Positions 10,481 to 22,984 of a DNA stretch of 64,000 nt are shown here, piece by piece (position 1 is the first letter of the stretch; each line of letters begins with the position of its first letter). The stretch spans positions 102,671,001 through 102,735,000 of the forward strand of contig CM059584.1 in the NCBI GenBank assembly GCA_030407085.1, written 5' to 3'. The position numbers were made by a program, and so were the translations under genes. The notes beneath the pieces were generated by a model that saw only the letters and a list, made by a program, of their open reading frames with translations, had not been told where the DNA came from and searched no databases. This DNA comes from Trichopria drosophilae. Lineage: Eukaryota; Arthropoda; Insecta; Hymenoptera; Diapriidae.

Positions 10481-13400
10481 TCACGTCAGTGAATTATAAT
10501 TTTTCAGCATGTCTACCAAATTTTTTTACATTGCATGATTTGTCGATATACTAGACAAATTTTTAGTGTATACCAATAAGTCTTCATCATCGGATTATGA
10601 TGACATTATTCTTGTTATGAGACTGTATGTTATTATGTGACTATTCACAACTATTCACGTACTATAATATCTGACCATGAAGGCTAATGGTCTTCAATCA
10701 CTCGTTAACACATCCGTTACCAATCATTTGCATAGTAAATTCAGGATTTTTTATTTTTATATTGCATCTTTTTTAATAATCAATTATATGCCGATTTTTC
10801 TTGAAATTGTTACTTGTTTTATTGTATATGTTTTAAACATGCACAATTATGTTCGCAAGAAAACATGTTATATGTACATTTCTTTCTCTTATTGTTAAAA
10901 TTATTGTATTTTGTACTTGGAGACTATATAGTCTTGAACAATCTATTTGCAGAACACTTATTGATCCTTTTTTTGTTCAAATATAATTCCCAAAATGTAA
11001 TCATTTTCTCGCGCCACTGTGGTTTTCTCCCTTAAGTTACCGTTATGCAAATAAATATACCTAGTACACAACTCTTCAGGATAAAACCACGGCCGAGAAT
11101 GGCTAGATAGCATGAATGTATGTAGTGTGGTATAATTTTAAACTTGTTTGGATGAGTAAAAATAAAAGTATAAGAAATTTACAAAGGTAATGCATGCAAT
11201 GCAATGAGCTCGGTTACTGAGGTATTTTATTTCCATGAAATCTTAAATTTTCAAACTTTTCTAATTGAAAACTTTTTGAAAAGGATCAAAGAAATAAAGA
11301 ATTCGAAAAAGTTGATGAAGCACAAGCAAAAAGAATTATGAAAATGAAAGTAATGTAGGTTCAGACTTGAAGTCGTGCACTTTTATGAAAGTAAAGAGAA
11401 TTTTCATTCATTTTCCAATGATGTATAAAGTTATTTATTAAACCCTTCTATTGAAATTAATAACTTTAAAGGCATATGCAAATTTGTTACACATTCGATG
11501 CTCATAAATCCCATATATTTTGAAATCTCGTTAACGACCAGTTTTGGAGCTTTATTATGCTAGTGTTATTCACTATGAATTGACAAAATGATATTGCAGC
11601 CATGCAATTATTTTAAACACTGTTACTACTTTGTTTATTATGGTTACTGCATCAATACACTTTGTACGTTGTGAACATGTATCTCATATGCATTTTGGTT
11701 TTACCCTTCTATAAGTTTACACGCTGTCGTTATCATTTGTTTAAGCAAATTTTGAAATTGTATTGTCTAGGTCTAATAAATAGGTAATATTTCATGCATG
11801 CTTGGTTAAGTTGTGTAACATCCAATTTCATAATGGTCATTTGAAATTCAGAATCAAAATCGAGTAAACGACGAATGCATTATTGTATAATTTATTGCCT
11901 ACAGTAAGCAATAATTTTAAAATTATTGTATTGTAGAATACTGTTTTAATTATTTTTATATTTAGCAGCTATTCACACCTATAAATTTATTATATATTCT
12001 TTTTGTTTTAAATAATTATTACAATTCTTACCTACAATTTCGTTTCGAATATGGAATGTTATTTTCCCCGGAGATATTAAATTTTAAAACTCTTCATGAA
12101 GTTTCAACTTGATGAAAGATATAATATGTTTATCCTACTTAATTCAAATAAATATCTAACAAAGTAATTCGTTGCTCAACTAAAAGTGCATTTTTCTAAT
12201 CATTCCTCTAAAGTTTCGAAATTATGGTAATAGTTAGGGAATGGATGTAATAAAATAATTGGTTAATCCAAAGGATGAAAATACATATACCGTGGAAAAA
12301 AGTAACACCAAAAGAGATTTAACTGTAGATTTAATTTGAACTGACCTATGCGCTTATCCACTTGCTCGTATCTTATAAAATTAAAGAATTTCTGTCGAAA
12401 AAGGAAGAATTATTTCTCGAAGAAATTCGATTAGAGAATAATTGATCAGATGTATCTGATATTAGCTAAAGTCGATGTAAATCTTTGTTAAGCTTAAAAA
12501 ATTCCATCCGTCTTATATAAGATCTCTTGGAAATTAAATTACTGACAAGCTAATCACATATTTAAATTTGTTTTTTTTTATCTATGGAAATATGGTAAGA
12601 TTCTCATATTTTTTTAACTTTGAATAAATGGAGATATATTAAACAATAGACATAATAGATAGATTAAATATTTCGTTACAATCATAATCAACATAGTAGA
12701 CGATCAAATAGTTGATATTTCAACACATTCATAGAATTTACGGACAGGACTAAGTTTTACGCAGAACTTATTAATAACAAACATTAAGAGATGATCATTT
12801 ACAAAAATTTCACAAGAGTAATATTTTTATGTATTTATTTTAAAATATTGTAAATATTTTAGATTCAATAGCAATACCCATAAAGCTCACGGAGTTTTGA
12901 GGTCCTAAATTACATCAAACATCATAAAATAAATTACTAGCTTTATAATATATTACATATACTGGAAAAGATTCTTTCAAATGAGGAACACTTTCTATAT
13001 AACATGATACTTATTTTATACTACGTTATTTTTTTATTTTCATATTAATGTATATGGCCAACTTTTAGAAATACTTGATGTCATATATTAGTATGATTAA
13101 TTGCATACCTACCTAAATGATGTAATTGGATCTTAAAATTACACAGGACGATATACAAATAATTTTGCTTGGGGATAACTTGAACCACAGATTGTGGATC
13201 TTATCGATTGTTGGCTGATACCGAATTTATTGTTCCACTACGTCAGGATTTAAAGATATATGATCCCAAAAATATTAAAAAATGTTCTTTGGTTACCTGA
13301 TGGGTCAAATAGGATAACGAAATCGTTTTCATCTACCAAAAATCTTATGATCTAATGATCCACTACGGAATCATCGAAGCCAGATTAGTCTCCATTACGG

Positions 13401-16400
13401 TTTAGTTTTTGAAATTTACATTTCTGTTTCCTACCAATCCAAATATGTTATGTTGCATTGTCAATCACTCAAAAGCATTTTGTACCAAATGAAAATAATG
13501 AAAACTATAGATCAAAATCTTTTAAGCTATTAATCGCTTAAAATCAGTGAAACTATTACCGACATAGAATTGATCAAACTTACTACTCGACACTGAATAT
13601 CAGACCAAAGTTTTTATTATACAAAAACTTGTATTGTTGTTTTTCTAGTTATACTTAAATAAACATCCGTTTCATCTGCATTCTTAACGACTTCTGACAT
13701 TATCCAAAGTCCTTTTGATCGAATTGACACAAATTATAGATAAAAACCAGTCAGATTTTGTATTAAATACGTAGCTAGCAAAAATGTCACCAATTTAAGC
13801 ATTAATAAAAATCTGTGCTTCCAATGAAATTAATCTTGTGTATCCGAATGACATTCATATATAACTAGCTTTATATTTATATTCGACAATAAATATTCTT
13901 AAGGACGACACCTGAAATTACCTAAAGCGTTTTATACTGAAAATTATACATAATCAAATAGTGTATTCAAACCGCTTTATGCTTTTATCTCTTGCTGCGT
14001 ATTGCTGTATGGAAATATGCAAAGATCTCCGAGAGTACATAGAGTGTCTAATTTCGTACCTGCTTTTGAATTAAAAATTTAAAAAGTAATTTAAATTTGA
14101 CAAGAAAAGAGAACACGTTTTAAAATTACAATTTAAAGCATGATAATCGTAACAATTATAAATCAACAAATTTATTTCTTGTGTCAATAACAACCCGAAC
14201 TGTTAGTCTAACAAGCGTTAGGATAACAAATATTTAGGAATTACAACAATTCTTTTTTCTCCAAAAACAATGTTTTGTGATCCTGTGTTATTAATTGCTC
14301 ATACCCAATACCCATACTTAATACCCATAAGATATTAATTATATATTAGGATTAATATTCAGAAAAAATATTTATTCAGCGGTAAGAAAATAATGATTAA
14401 AACTCTATATGTTGCATAATTTTCTCTACCTTCACCGCTAGTACTTTATGTTTCGACGTAAACAATGAAATACTCTGGCTGCTTTGAATTGTTCTGGTAG
14501 AAGAATAAAGCGCACGATGACGGATAAAAAGTAACTGCATTCATTCGTGTGGAGGGGATAGGATGTAAGAGGGTTGCAAGGAAGAAAAAAATTTGCATGT
14601 TCATTAAACTCATAATCATTAAATAGAGAAGGACGCCATTAGATTCCAAGATAAAAGAATATTTTACCTAGTCACCTGATAGAGTGCAGAGTAGACCATG
14701 ACGAATTTTTTCATAGGTAAATTCGTTTAATTTTTAATCTCACGAAATTATACTATAGTAGTAGTTCAATCAATTTATTGTTGAATGATGATGCCCATAG
14801 ACTTGACAAAAAAATTATAAATTAAAAAATTGGTTTCCTTTTTAATTATTTTAGAAAATAACTAATTAAACAAATGTGATTATATGATTTTCTCATTTTT
14901 AGGAAGAGTTGTGTGACACTTTGTACATACGTTGAAGTCGCAATAACAGCGATACAAATACAAAATGGTTCTTTAGAATGAATGGCATACGAACCTTAAA
15001 CGGATACGTTATATGGAATATTTTATAATTATACATATAACGAAAATAAATAAACAAAAAACGCAAAAATAAATATACTTGTAATATTTAATAAAAAATT
15101 AAGTTTCTCGACTGTCGAATTAAACTTAAAAAGAATAACATTTATAATGTTCACCATAATAAATAAAATAATTATAATAAAAATGTAACCGAATTGAAAT
15201 CATCCTCAGAATAAAGTAATAAAAAACTAATCAGATATGTACGGAAGAAAAAATGGATCAATGTTATTGGGAATTCTGCTGCGAATTTTAGCTACTTTCG
15301 AACTAAGGACATTTTATGAATCTTTGTTTATAAGTCCAGAAAAAAATAATTTAAAAAACATAAATGTGCCATCCTTTCTGCGATGCTTATTGATAAAAAT
15401 AATTTATTAAAGCACTGGACACGTGACTAGAATATGAAACATTAATTTTTCGAAAATCGGTTTTTCGAGTCTTGTTGACCCATTTTGACCCTCGAAAAGG
15501 TAATATTATTGGAAATCTGCGGGAAAAATATTGGAATTGAATCATGGAGTTTTTCGTTTTAATAAGACACAATACCTATTAGGACGATTATGTTAGAAAT
15601 GGAAAAATTGTATTACGTTCTACATTTCTATTAAAATTTTAAATAGAATGAAAAAAATACCAAAGATACTAGAAAAGAATGACACCATTGTAGTCTAATT
15701 TGAAAGCAAGGAAATAATTTCACTATTATATTCATTCCTTTACGGCTTATAAAACGTGAAAATTTGATATTTTCTACATGCAGATGTTTGAAAATTTAAA
15801 AAGCAAGTATAATATTTTTTGAGAATAAGGTCGCTTTTTACAAGAGGACAAGATTTTGAATTAAAATATATAATCCTCCTCATCAAAAGCACTTAATTTT
15901 TCGAAAAACCTCCGGAAGGCCTCTTTTGGAAGGTCGTTAATTTTGATTAAGCCAGATTCAAGCTTTAACGGTCTTTTTGGTAATTTTCTTGCACGTATTA
16001 TGCATAAAATTAATTTTCCGATTTCGAGAAGCAAACTCCTTTAAAATTAACTTTTCTATAATGAAATAGTGAACAAAAGTAAATCTGTCATCTAATTTTA
16101 TGTCCATTTCATATTTTTATTGTTCATAAGTTTTGAAATAAAATCGACTCTTGTAACTCATTTTTTAATTATAATGTTATTTGAAAGTATACAATGGAAA
16201 TATCCATAATCTAAATAAAAACTAGCCGCAAATCTGTAAATCAGTTGTCTAAATATTGGATAGAAGTAAATGGATTGAAGTTGTTTACATATTTGTCTAA
16301 AAGACCTGCCTAATGACTATTCAGAAAAGTGATTCAAAATACTGCAAATATCTTGCCAAATTAGTTTACAATCATAATAATCAAAATGTTCATATAAAAT

Positions 16401-17936
16401 AAATGGACAAACCACTAGCTTAATATAGTTTAATACTAATGTATTCAATTTAATGTTTTGATTAATTATGGTTTGAAATTCAATAACTATATGGGACATT
16501 CCATTTAAAAAGAGCCACTTTTTTTGGGCGTATTTTTGAGTATTTTTTCATTTATTCGAATTTTCAATATTGTCTTTTTTTTGTGAAATTTTCGTTCATG
16601 CGGGTAATCCGAAAAAAATTGTTTAAATGCAGATTTTTTAGATTTTTCCAAATTTTCTCGAGGAAATATTTAGTTTTAGTTATATGTTGATTGTCTTGAT
16701 AAAAACTCGTTTTAAAATCTTTAATTTTTATTTTAACACTTTTGGCAAGTCAATTAGAATTTCAAAAAATGACAGAAAGTTATTGTGACTTTGATGATAT
16801 TGACTATATAAAAAAGCTTTAAAAAGAGATGTTGGAAAAGAAGGCCCTTAAATAGCACGTAAACACATATACTTCAGGGGTCTTCTATGTGTAAAATGTA
16901 ACTTACCATAACTTCGTCAATTTTTGTCGTAGGGGAATGAAAATATATTTCATTTTGAACATAATTCAGTGTCCTTTAACATAAAAGTGGGTACGTTGTT
17001 GTATTTAGAATATTCGGTTAGGACAAACTTCCCACATGTAATTTCCGCGTTGACGTCATTTTCGGTATTTCTATTAATAATAGAAAAATATTTGTCAATA
17101 TACATATAATGCAAGTGACAATGTTACAAAGTTACATTACACTAACATATTTGAAACCTACATTTCAAAGCGCACGAGCGTATTGTATCGACGTATTTTG
17201 CAAACGGTATTTCTATTAAAATAAAATGAATTGATGTTGAAAGTTCGTTGTTTGTAGAATTATAAAATTGCTTAAAAGTACAATATCCCTAAAATGCATA
17301 AAAAATTAGATAGAAAATGACTAAAAAATGTACAGAAGATGGATAAAACATATACGGACAAATTTCTTGATTACCATTCGAGAAACCCCTATACAAATAC
17401 TAGCAAAATTCTAGCATAAAAACTGAAGAAATTGATGACGTTATGTGTTTTAAATATTCCGAAGAATATTTACGTAGAAACTGGACAGAAACTGTCCAAG
17501 ATTTGAAGAAAGATATCTAAGAAATGTCCATATAATTATAACATTTCGAATGGGTAACTGGCCAAGTTTGTTGTCCACACGCTGTCAAGTACACAAGTTT
17601 ATTAACCAAAAAGTGGCTAGAATGTAGGCGCCATTTCTACCAGGGCACTACTCCGATAAAAAATGTATCGATAATTTTTGTAAAGAATACTTCCACTCTA
17701 TATTTTCTACATGGTTTGAAATATTCTTTTATAAAATGTGTATCTTTTAAAATCAATCTAAAAATCAGTGGTTTGGTCTTCAGTCTTCAATTTTTAAAAA
17801 TAAATTGACTTATCTGAATTTTACCGATAATTAATTACAAATGATTACCGAAAATAGCTTGTTATTCTCTCACTTTCCTGTTTTTCTCTACCGAGTTCTT
17901 TAATTGTTTTTGTTTACTCAAAGTCGTGCCGTTTTC
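10481..17936. other. Long AT-rich stretch without recognisable gene
   Basis: About 7.5 kb with only short, hydrophobic or low-complexity frames (for example 10677-10898, 14446-14649, 15387-15572, 16317-16499). A short AATACCCATA triplication lies at 14303-14330, and a small CCACAgatTGTGG hairpin at 13191-13203. I found no paired transposon ends. The stretch 16500-17650 has repeat-like texture but no partner copy that I can point to. Confidence 0.5.
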
Positions 17937-17938
17937 GT

Positions 17939-17956
17939 GCCCCACGTTGGGCGCCA
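17939..17956 (-). other. tRNA-Lys primer-binding site of an LTR retrotransposon
   Basis: The plus strand reads GCCCCACGTTGGGCGCCA. This equals the 3' end of insect tRNA-Lys (as I recall the Drosophila CUU isoacceptor), including the CCA that tRNA genes do not encode. On the minus strand it is TGGCGCCCAACGTGGGGC, a primer-binding site of the gypsy type. The encoded CCA argues against a tRNA gene fragment. No cloverleaf or intact tRNA lies next to it. Confidence 0.75.
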
Positions 17957-17958
17957 AT

Positions 17959-18350
17959 TGTAACACGCTAATCGTATGTTGACTTAATTATAATTTAGTT
18001 TTGCATTATATTGACGAAATATTATTGTAATTAACTTTGAAACTATGAATGATTCCCGGTTGGATTTGAGCTCTGGAGAGCTAGTCGGGGCGTGACAGAA
18101 TAACGCAATCTTAAGTTAAGCTAGAATATATGACGATTTATTCTACTATTCGCGTATTATTGGGACGAATCCCAATACAAACTTTGTATTCTTAATTATT
18201 GAATTAATTAAAACATGCAATTAACTATTGTATGCGTTTATTACTCAGGACGATACCACCTCAGTTGTATCGCAGCCAGTAGCCAAATTTTACTATCAAT
18301 GATAATTATTTAAGTACAATTCAAAAGGTATTAAATAAAATGTTTATAGG
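17959..18350 (-). mobile_element. LTR relic next to the primer-binding site
   Basis: Two bases beyond the primer-binding site the plus strand starts TGTAACACGC, that is, a minus-strand LTR ending GCGTGTTACA, in the correct place and orientation. Inner landmarks include a less AT-rich patch at 18050-18110. Minus-strand AATAAA signals are visible as TTTATT near 18137 and 18239. I could not locate the outer LTR boundary or a target duplication, so the end at 18350 is a guess. No gag or pol frame is visible below 17938, so this looks like a truncated element. Confidence 0.45.
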
Positions 18351-18633
18351 ATAGGATACAGGATTTATACACTTCTTGACCCACAATTTGTGAATCAGTT
18401 TTGCACGATCGACAATTCCTTTAAAATATCAACACCTGTTCATAAAGCCAAGTACATAATCATTCTGAAACCCCACTAATGAAAACTATGCATTAACTAA
18501 TGTTCTAGAGTACATATTTGATCGGTCCATCATCTCATCACCGCGTACATGATAGGATGAGATTAAAATTTTAATATTTTCCTATCTCACAGGTCTCGTT
18601 AAACTCAATTCGATTTCCATTTGCTGGGAACTA

Positions 18634-18722
18634 TTATATATAGGGCTGTGCGAATGGAGGCGACGACATTCCGTGAAGTCGTTTCCGGAGCAGCGAGCTA
18701 TACGAGAAAGATTCTTCGTTAA
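18634..18722 (+). other. TATA-like box followed by a 22-codon open frame
   Basis: TATTATATATAGGG at about 18632-18645 resembles a TATA box. ATG at 18654 opens a frame of 22 codons (MEATTFREVVSGAASYTRKI, then LR) ending at TAA 18720-18722. The frame uses GC-rich codons in an AT-rich setting. There is no homology that I recognise. It may be an upstream small frame, the start of a split gene, or chance in a GC-richer patch (18560-18760). Confidence 0.2.
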
Positions 18723-19557
18723 TTTTTTTAATGGTTTGATCGACGAGGGGCAAATTCGAGGGAGTCTGTCAAATTAAATTATTTCACAATTCGTATTAGT
18801 TTTTATCGACGAAGTCATTCGTTCGTTTTAATTATGAACGAACAGTTTTATTAATTATTCCATTCTTGTAACACCGCTCACATCTATTGTGACCCACTTC
18901 CTCTTTTCACAGATGTTGGATCAAAAACAATGCCTTGACTGAGTTGTTGGAACCGTTCCCTATTTCCTGAGAACTACTTTCAATAAATGTTTTTCTGTAA
19001 GATCGCTGTTCTAAAAAAATAAAAGTATTAAAGTCATCGAAATAATTATTGCAATTATTACTACGTTTATACTGACAATTGAACTTTTTGAATTTAAGTA
19101 AATATGTATTTGACAGGATAAAAGAATAATGCATGTTTAATGCATGTTTCGTTATTCTAGTACAGATATCTTATGTGGAGGCAATAATTAATTCATTTAA
19201 ATGAGCATTTACTTGATTTTTCAAATAAATATTTATTTAAATCTACAACAATTTCTATGAGTACAGTTTTGTGGCCGAAAATATTCGTTCTATTACGTCA
19301 CAAATAAAAAGTAATTAATAATAGTATGTATTATTTTCTACTAGTCATCTGTGTCACTTTTTCTAAATATCCAAGTCTTTCATATTGTTTTAAAATTGAT
19401 TTATATCAATATTTGTTATTGTTATGTATAAAAATCTCAAGTCATTATTTTGGAAGGTACACTACCTGCCAATTAATAATAACCTTTGATAAATATTTAA
19501 TAATTTTTTTTAACTCTACTATAAGCACCTTAAATATGTTAAATATGCAAAAGTTAT
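18723..19557. other. AT-rich stretch without recognisable feature
   Basis: A 75-codon minus frame (18907-19134) has N/S/F-rich composition and no motif. A 107-codon plus frame at 19326-19649 runs into the foldback element and is best explained as chance plus subrepeats. Confidence 0.45.
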
Positions 19558-19805
19558 TTTGGGTGCACCTCAAAAACCCGAAAACTCCCAAAACAGACAC
19601 TTCAAAAATCCAACATTTAACAACCAGACATTCCATAAACAAATATTAAAATTAAAAAACTAGACATTCAAAACCAGACATTTCAAAATGCAGACATATT
19701 TTATTGATGCCTAAGTTTTTTAATAGTTGGTTTTGGAATGTCTGTTTTTTGAAATGTTTGATTTTTAAATGTCGGATTTTTGAAGTGTCTGTTTTGTGAT
19801 TTTTA
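19558..19805. mobile_element. Foldback element, GGTGCACCTCA-ended type
   Basis: The left end GGGTGCACCTCAAAAACCC (19561-19579) leads into units such as ACAGACACTTCAAAA, CAACATTTAACAAC and CAGACATTTCAAAA. From 19735 the inverted units follow: GGAATGTCTGTTTTTTGAAA, AAATGTCGGATTTTTGAAGT, GTGTCTGTTTTGTG. The right terminus appears eroded, since no GAGGTGCACC is visible. Unit sequence and left end match the copy at 23056-23345. Confidence 0.65.
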
Positions 19806-20048
19806 AGTATTACGTATGACATTATATGTTTTAAATATACCTTTAAAAGTACAACAATCATCATTTCAAGAATTAGATTATTGAACCAGAATTTTGTTTA
19901 TATTGTACATATTATTATCGTTATATTGCAAAAGGTAACTCATAAATATTAATTCTTATTTGTAACAGCTCTAACATTTGCTAATCATAATTAAAACGTC
20001 ATTTACAGGCTTTATGGAGTAACAAATTTACTTTACATAAATAATAAA

Positions 20049-20198
20049 CTAACTCAGAACTTCTTCACCTTTTTCATGCTCTCGATCAAGATAACCTAAT
20101 AATACCTTCACAATTTTTGCGGTGTCATAGGAAGGGCAATTCAAAAAGAAATAAAATAGAAAATAAAAATATCTGGCAGCCACATCACTGATTCCCTT
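20049..20198 (-). pseudogene. Coding-like terminal fragment, family unknown
   Basis: The minus strand is open for 49 codons after an in-frame TAA and ends at TAG (20049-20051). It starts KGISDVAARY, runs through an F/Y-rich segment, and ends LNCPSYDTAKIVKVLLGYLD followed by REHEKGEEVLS. The C-terminal 31 residues have charged, protein-like composition unusual for this AT-rich DNA. No ATG suits as a start and no convincing acceptor is visible, so it would be a 3' exon or a decayed fragment. I do not recognise the family. Confidence 0.27.
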
Positions 20199-20204
20199 TT
20201 AGTT

Positions 20205-22050
20205 TAATGTATCGCCGCAGTCAATCGCTATATTATGTTGCAGTGTACGGCAAAATATTAAAATTCATGTGTGCTTTTATTCACGGTTTCAATAATAAAC
20301 ATTTTTTTCAACACGAAATTAATGTTCCCAGTCATTGGAAATAAAATTTTTATATTTTTTGTAATGTCGTTTTCGAATCATTAAGTATCATTGTTTTTGT
20401 ATTGGTATGACTATGTCAAATATGAACAACATTTTCGTAATTAATCCACAGATCTGAGATTTCTTTTGCATTCGTTCAAATTATTTTCAATTTCTTTTTA
20501 TAGTAGATGGATTTTGGAGTTGTCCAATTTTAAAGGACCTTAGTTTTTATTGGAATAATACAAATGTGGAATATTATGACATTATTATTTATTATTGATA
20601 TATTAGATATTAAGATTTATAGTAACAATTCAAAATAAAAGCTATTAAAAATTTATTTTTTTAATTATTTTGAGACTAATGTTTTATAACAGTAAAATAA
20701 AATATAATATCATTTGAGTAATTATGATCAAGTTCTTCAGTATTTCATAAACATTTTTACGTTCATTATATGCTGCATTATCAATAAATATTTAACCTAC
20801 ATTTCGAAATGAAAAATAGACCTTGACATGAGAAGAATAACTCGATGCCAATAAATAGATTGTATATATCTTATTTTCTAAAAACAAAGTCCAATTTGAT
20901 TCCTTAACAAATTTAAAGCTTTAAATTAGAATACATATACAACTGTATGCATTGGATCTTGTCATTCATTTTGTTTTTTTTATCGATAAATAATCTTTGA
21001 AAATCAGTATTTAAATGAATATATTTCTAAAAGATATTACACAAATTTTGAATTATATTTTACTTTGTACAACAATGAGTTTTCGCGTATTTGCCATATA
21101 GGTAATTCTAAAAAAGTTGGAATAATTTAACTATTTTCTACTACGAGCTTCTTTGGTAATAAACCAAGTATTATTCGCTTATTTCATTACTAAGTACTAT
21201 GATTCACACCACTGTATCGGTTAGTCAATCTAACAATTACTTTGTTTATTTATACATTTTTTAAACATTTGTATCACTATTCAAACCGTGCAGCACATTT
21301 AATTAAAAATTATTATGTAGTTTTTATGGTTTCTGAAATCAAATATCATTCGAAAGTTTCGAAATTTAATATGGTGGATCAAAATTACAAATGATAACAC
21401 ATATCCATATTATTATATATAATAATAATCCGAGGTATTTTTAGCAGCTAAATACGGATCTGCAATAAAAAATGGAGATCGCTGGGCAAATTGTAGATAT
21501 AACATACACAATCATACAAAATTAAATTTTATGGTGATATAAGCTTTAAAGAGATACATTATGGCTTGTTATGTTTTGGACTTTGGTCCAAAAACCTCAT
21601 TTTTAAGGGTAAAGGAAGTACTAAAATATGCAAATAGTACAGAAGGCAAAAAAAAAAATTGTTGCGTCCAGTTCGTAACCACGAACATAGCAAAATAACG
21701 CGTTTTTCGAGTACATGACCTCAAATATCTCAAAAACCTGACGTGATGGATCAATTCTGACTTCGAGTTTGGATTCTACGCATACAATTACGTAGGAAAT
21801 GACCCACAGCTTCCCAACAACATCCAAGACCTTCTTTTTTGTGGACCTATGTTCTTAATCCATGTTCTCTATCTTTGGGCAACAAAGATATTAAAAAGTA
21901 CAAGAGATGTAGATAACTTGCAAATAAAATGGAAAACTGAAATGTAAAATGTCCTCAAATACTGTTTTGAAGAGATAAACTTGTGAAAATACACATTTTG
22001 TTTTCTAAATCGAGAATGACGAGACGTCCAAAGATTTTATCGCACGAATA
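20205..22050. other. AT-rich stretch; one weak dispersed-repeat piece
   Basis: Mostly featureless. Around 21715-21780, AAAAACCTGACGTGATGGAT resembles the ACGTGATGGA/ACGTGATAGT module duplicated at 63051-63310. The overlapping minus frames at 21569-21827 come from that repeat. Confidence 0.4.
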
Positions 22051-22270
22051 AAAATGACAAGTAATGCTCGCTATCCGCCGCTTCTGTTCGTTTGCGAATT
22101 ACACTTCGCAGTCGGGAAACGGGTTTTCATCATGCACATGTACATGAACAATGTGTGTTGGTGCTACAAGTGAGATTTGGGTGGAAACTAGGGGAGAATC
22201 TCTAGGACCATCGAAAATACTGGATCTTGCATCCCCTAACCTGTGGTCGAATTTATCGGTTCTGCAACAG

Positions 22271-22620
22271 CTTTCGTCCTGTACGTGTGGAAGCACGCGC
22301 CCGGCGGCCGCCGGCTCACCCATTTCCACGAGACGCGTTATACATTACATAGCACAATGGTCGTTGGTCTCTTTTACGGTCCAATAGTTTACGTACTTCC
22401 TATCGGAACGCCGCCACCCGTCGCGCTCGAAATGAAAAATACGTACGAGCAAGCTGTCTCCTTCGATTTTTCCCGATACGATTTATTTCACGCAAAAAGA
22501 GTGCACCGCCGATTCCGATCGTATATTTGTTTAGAACTCCAGCCCTCTCTAATATCTTCGTTGAGAGATGCAATCGAGGAACTTCATTTCGGAACGAACA
22601 TGAACGCAATTTCCAGTTAA
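22271..22620 (+). CDS. Candidate 3'-terminal coding exon, unknown protein
   Basis: A plus frame is open from 22240 to TAA at 22618-22620. A plausible splice acceptor, TCTGCAACAG, ends at 22270. About 115 residues follow, including LYVWKHAPGGRRLTHFHETR, MVVGLFYGPIVYVLPIGTPP and KRVHRRFRSYICLELQPSLI. Third codon positions are rich in G and C although the surroundings are about 70 percent A+T, which favours real or recently real coding over chance. There is no signal peptide, zinc finger or transposase motif that I recognise. The GC-richer island spans about 22050-22620 and includes a GCGGCCGC at about 22304. Several other frames are open in the same island (22151-22387 plus; 22099-22329 and 22400-22609 minus), so a promoter or untranslated exon is the main alternative. 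Confidence 0.3.
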
Positions 22621-22984
22621 GTTCGGGAGTTTCATATTTTTTAGTTGATTTTCAGCGTTCATTCTTCAAAGAAAATAACATTAATATTGACTTGAAACTG
22701 AAAAAACCTTACCATTTTACGCATTTAAATTGCTTCAAAAACCATATGGTACATTTTAAGTGAAAAATGAACAACATTTTGTATGTTTCGTGTTTTTTGT
22801 GAAATTTTTCCGCGTCAATAACGTTGCGGGATGGATGCCTATTCCCTACCAAAACTGCATAAAATCTATGCCCTTCAACTGGAAATATTTTGTTTTGCCC
22901 CGAATTAACCTAAACTCTTCAATTATGAACATAATTGACGAAATCCGCATCTCTACTGGTATAATTGTCACTAAAATGTAGTTT

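Noticed and set aside
17939..17956. tRNA-Lys gene fragment
   Set aside because: Only the acceptor end is present and the CCA is encoded, which fits a retroelement primer-binding site, not a tRNA gene.
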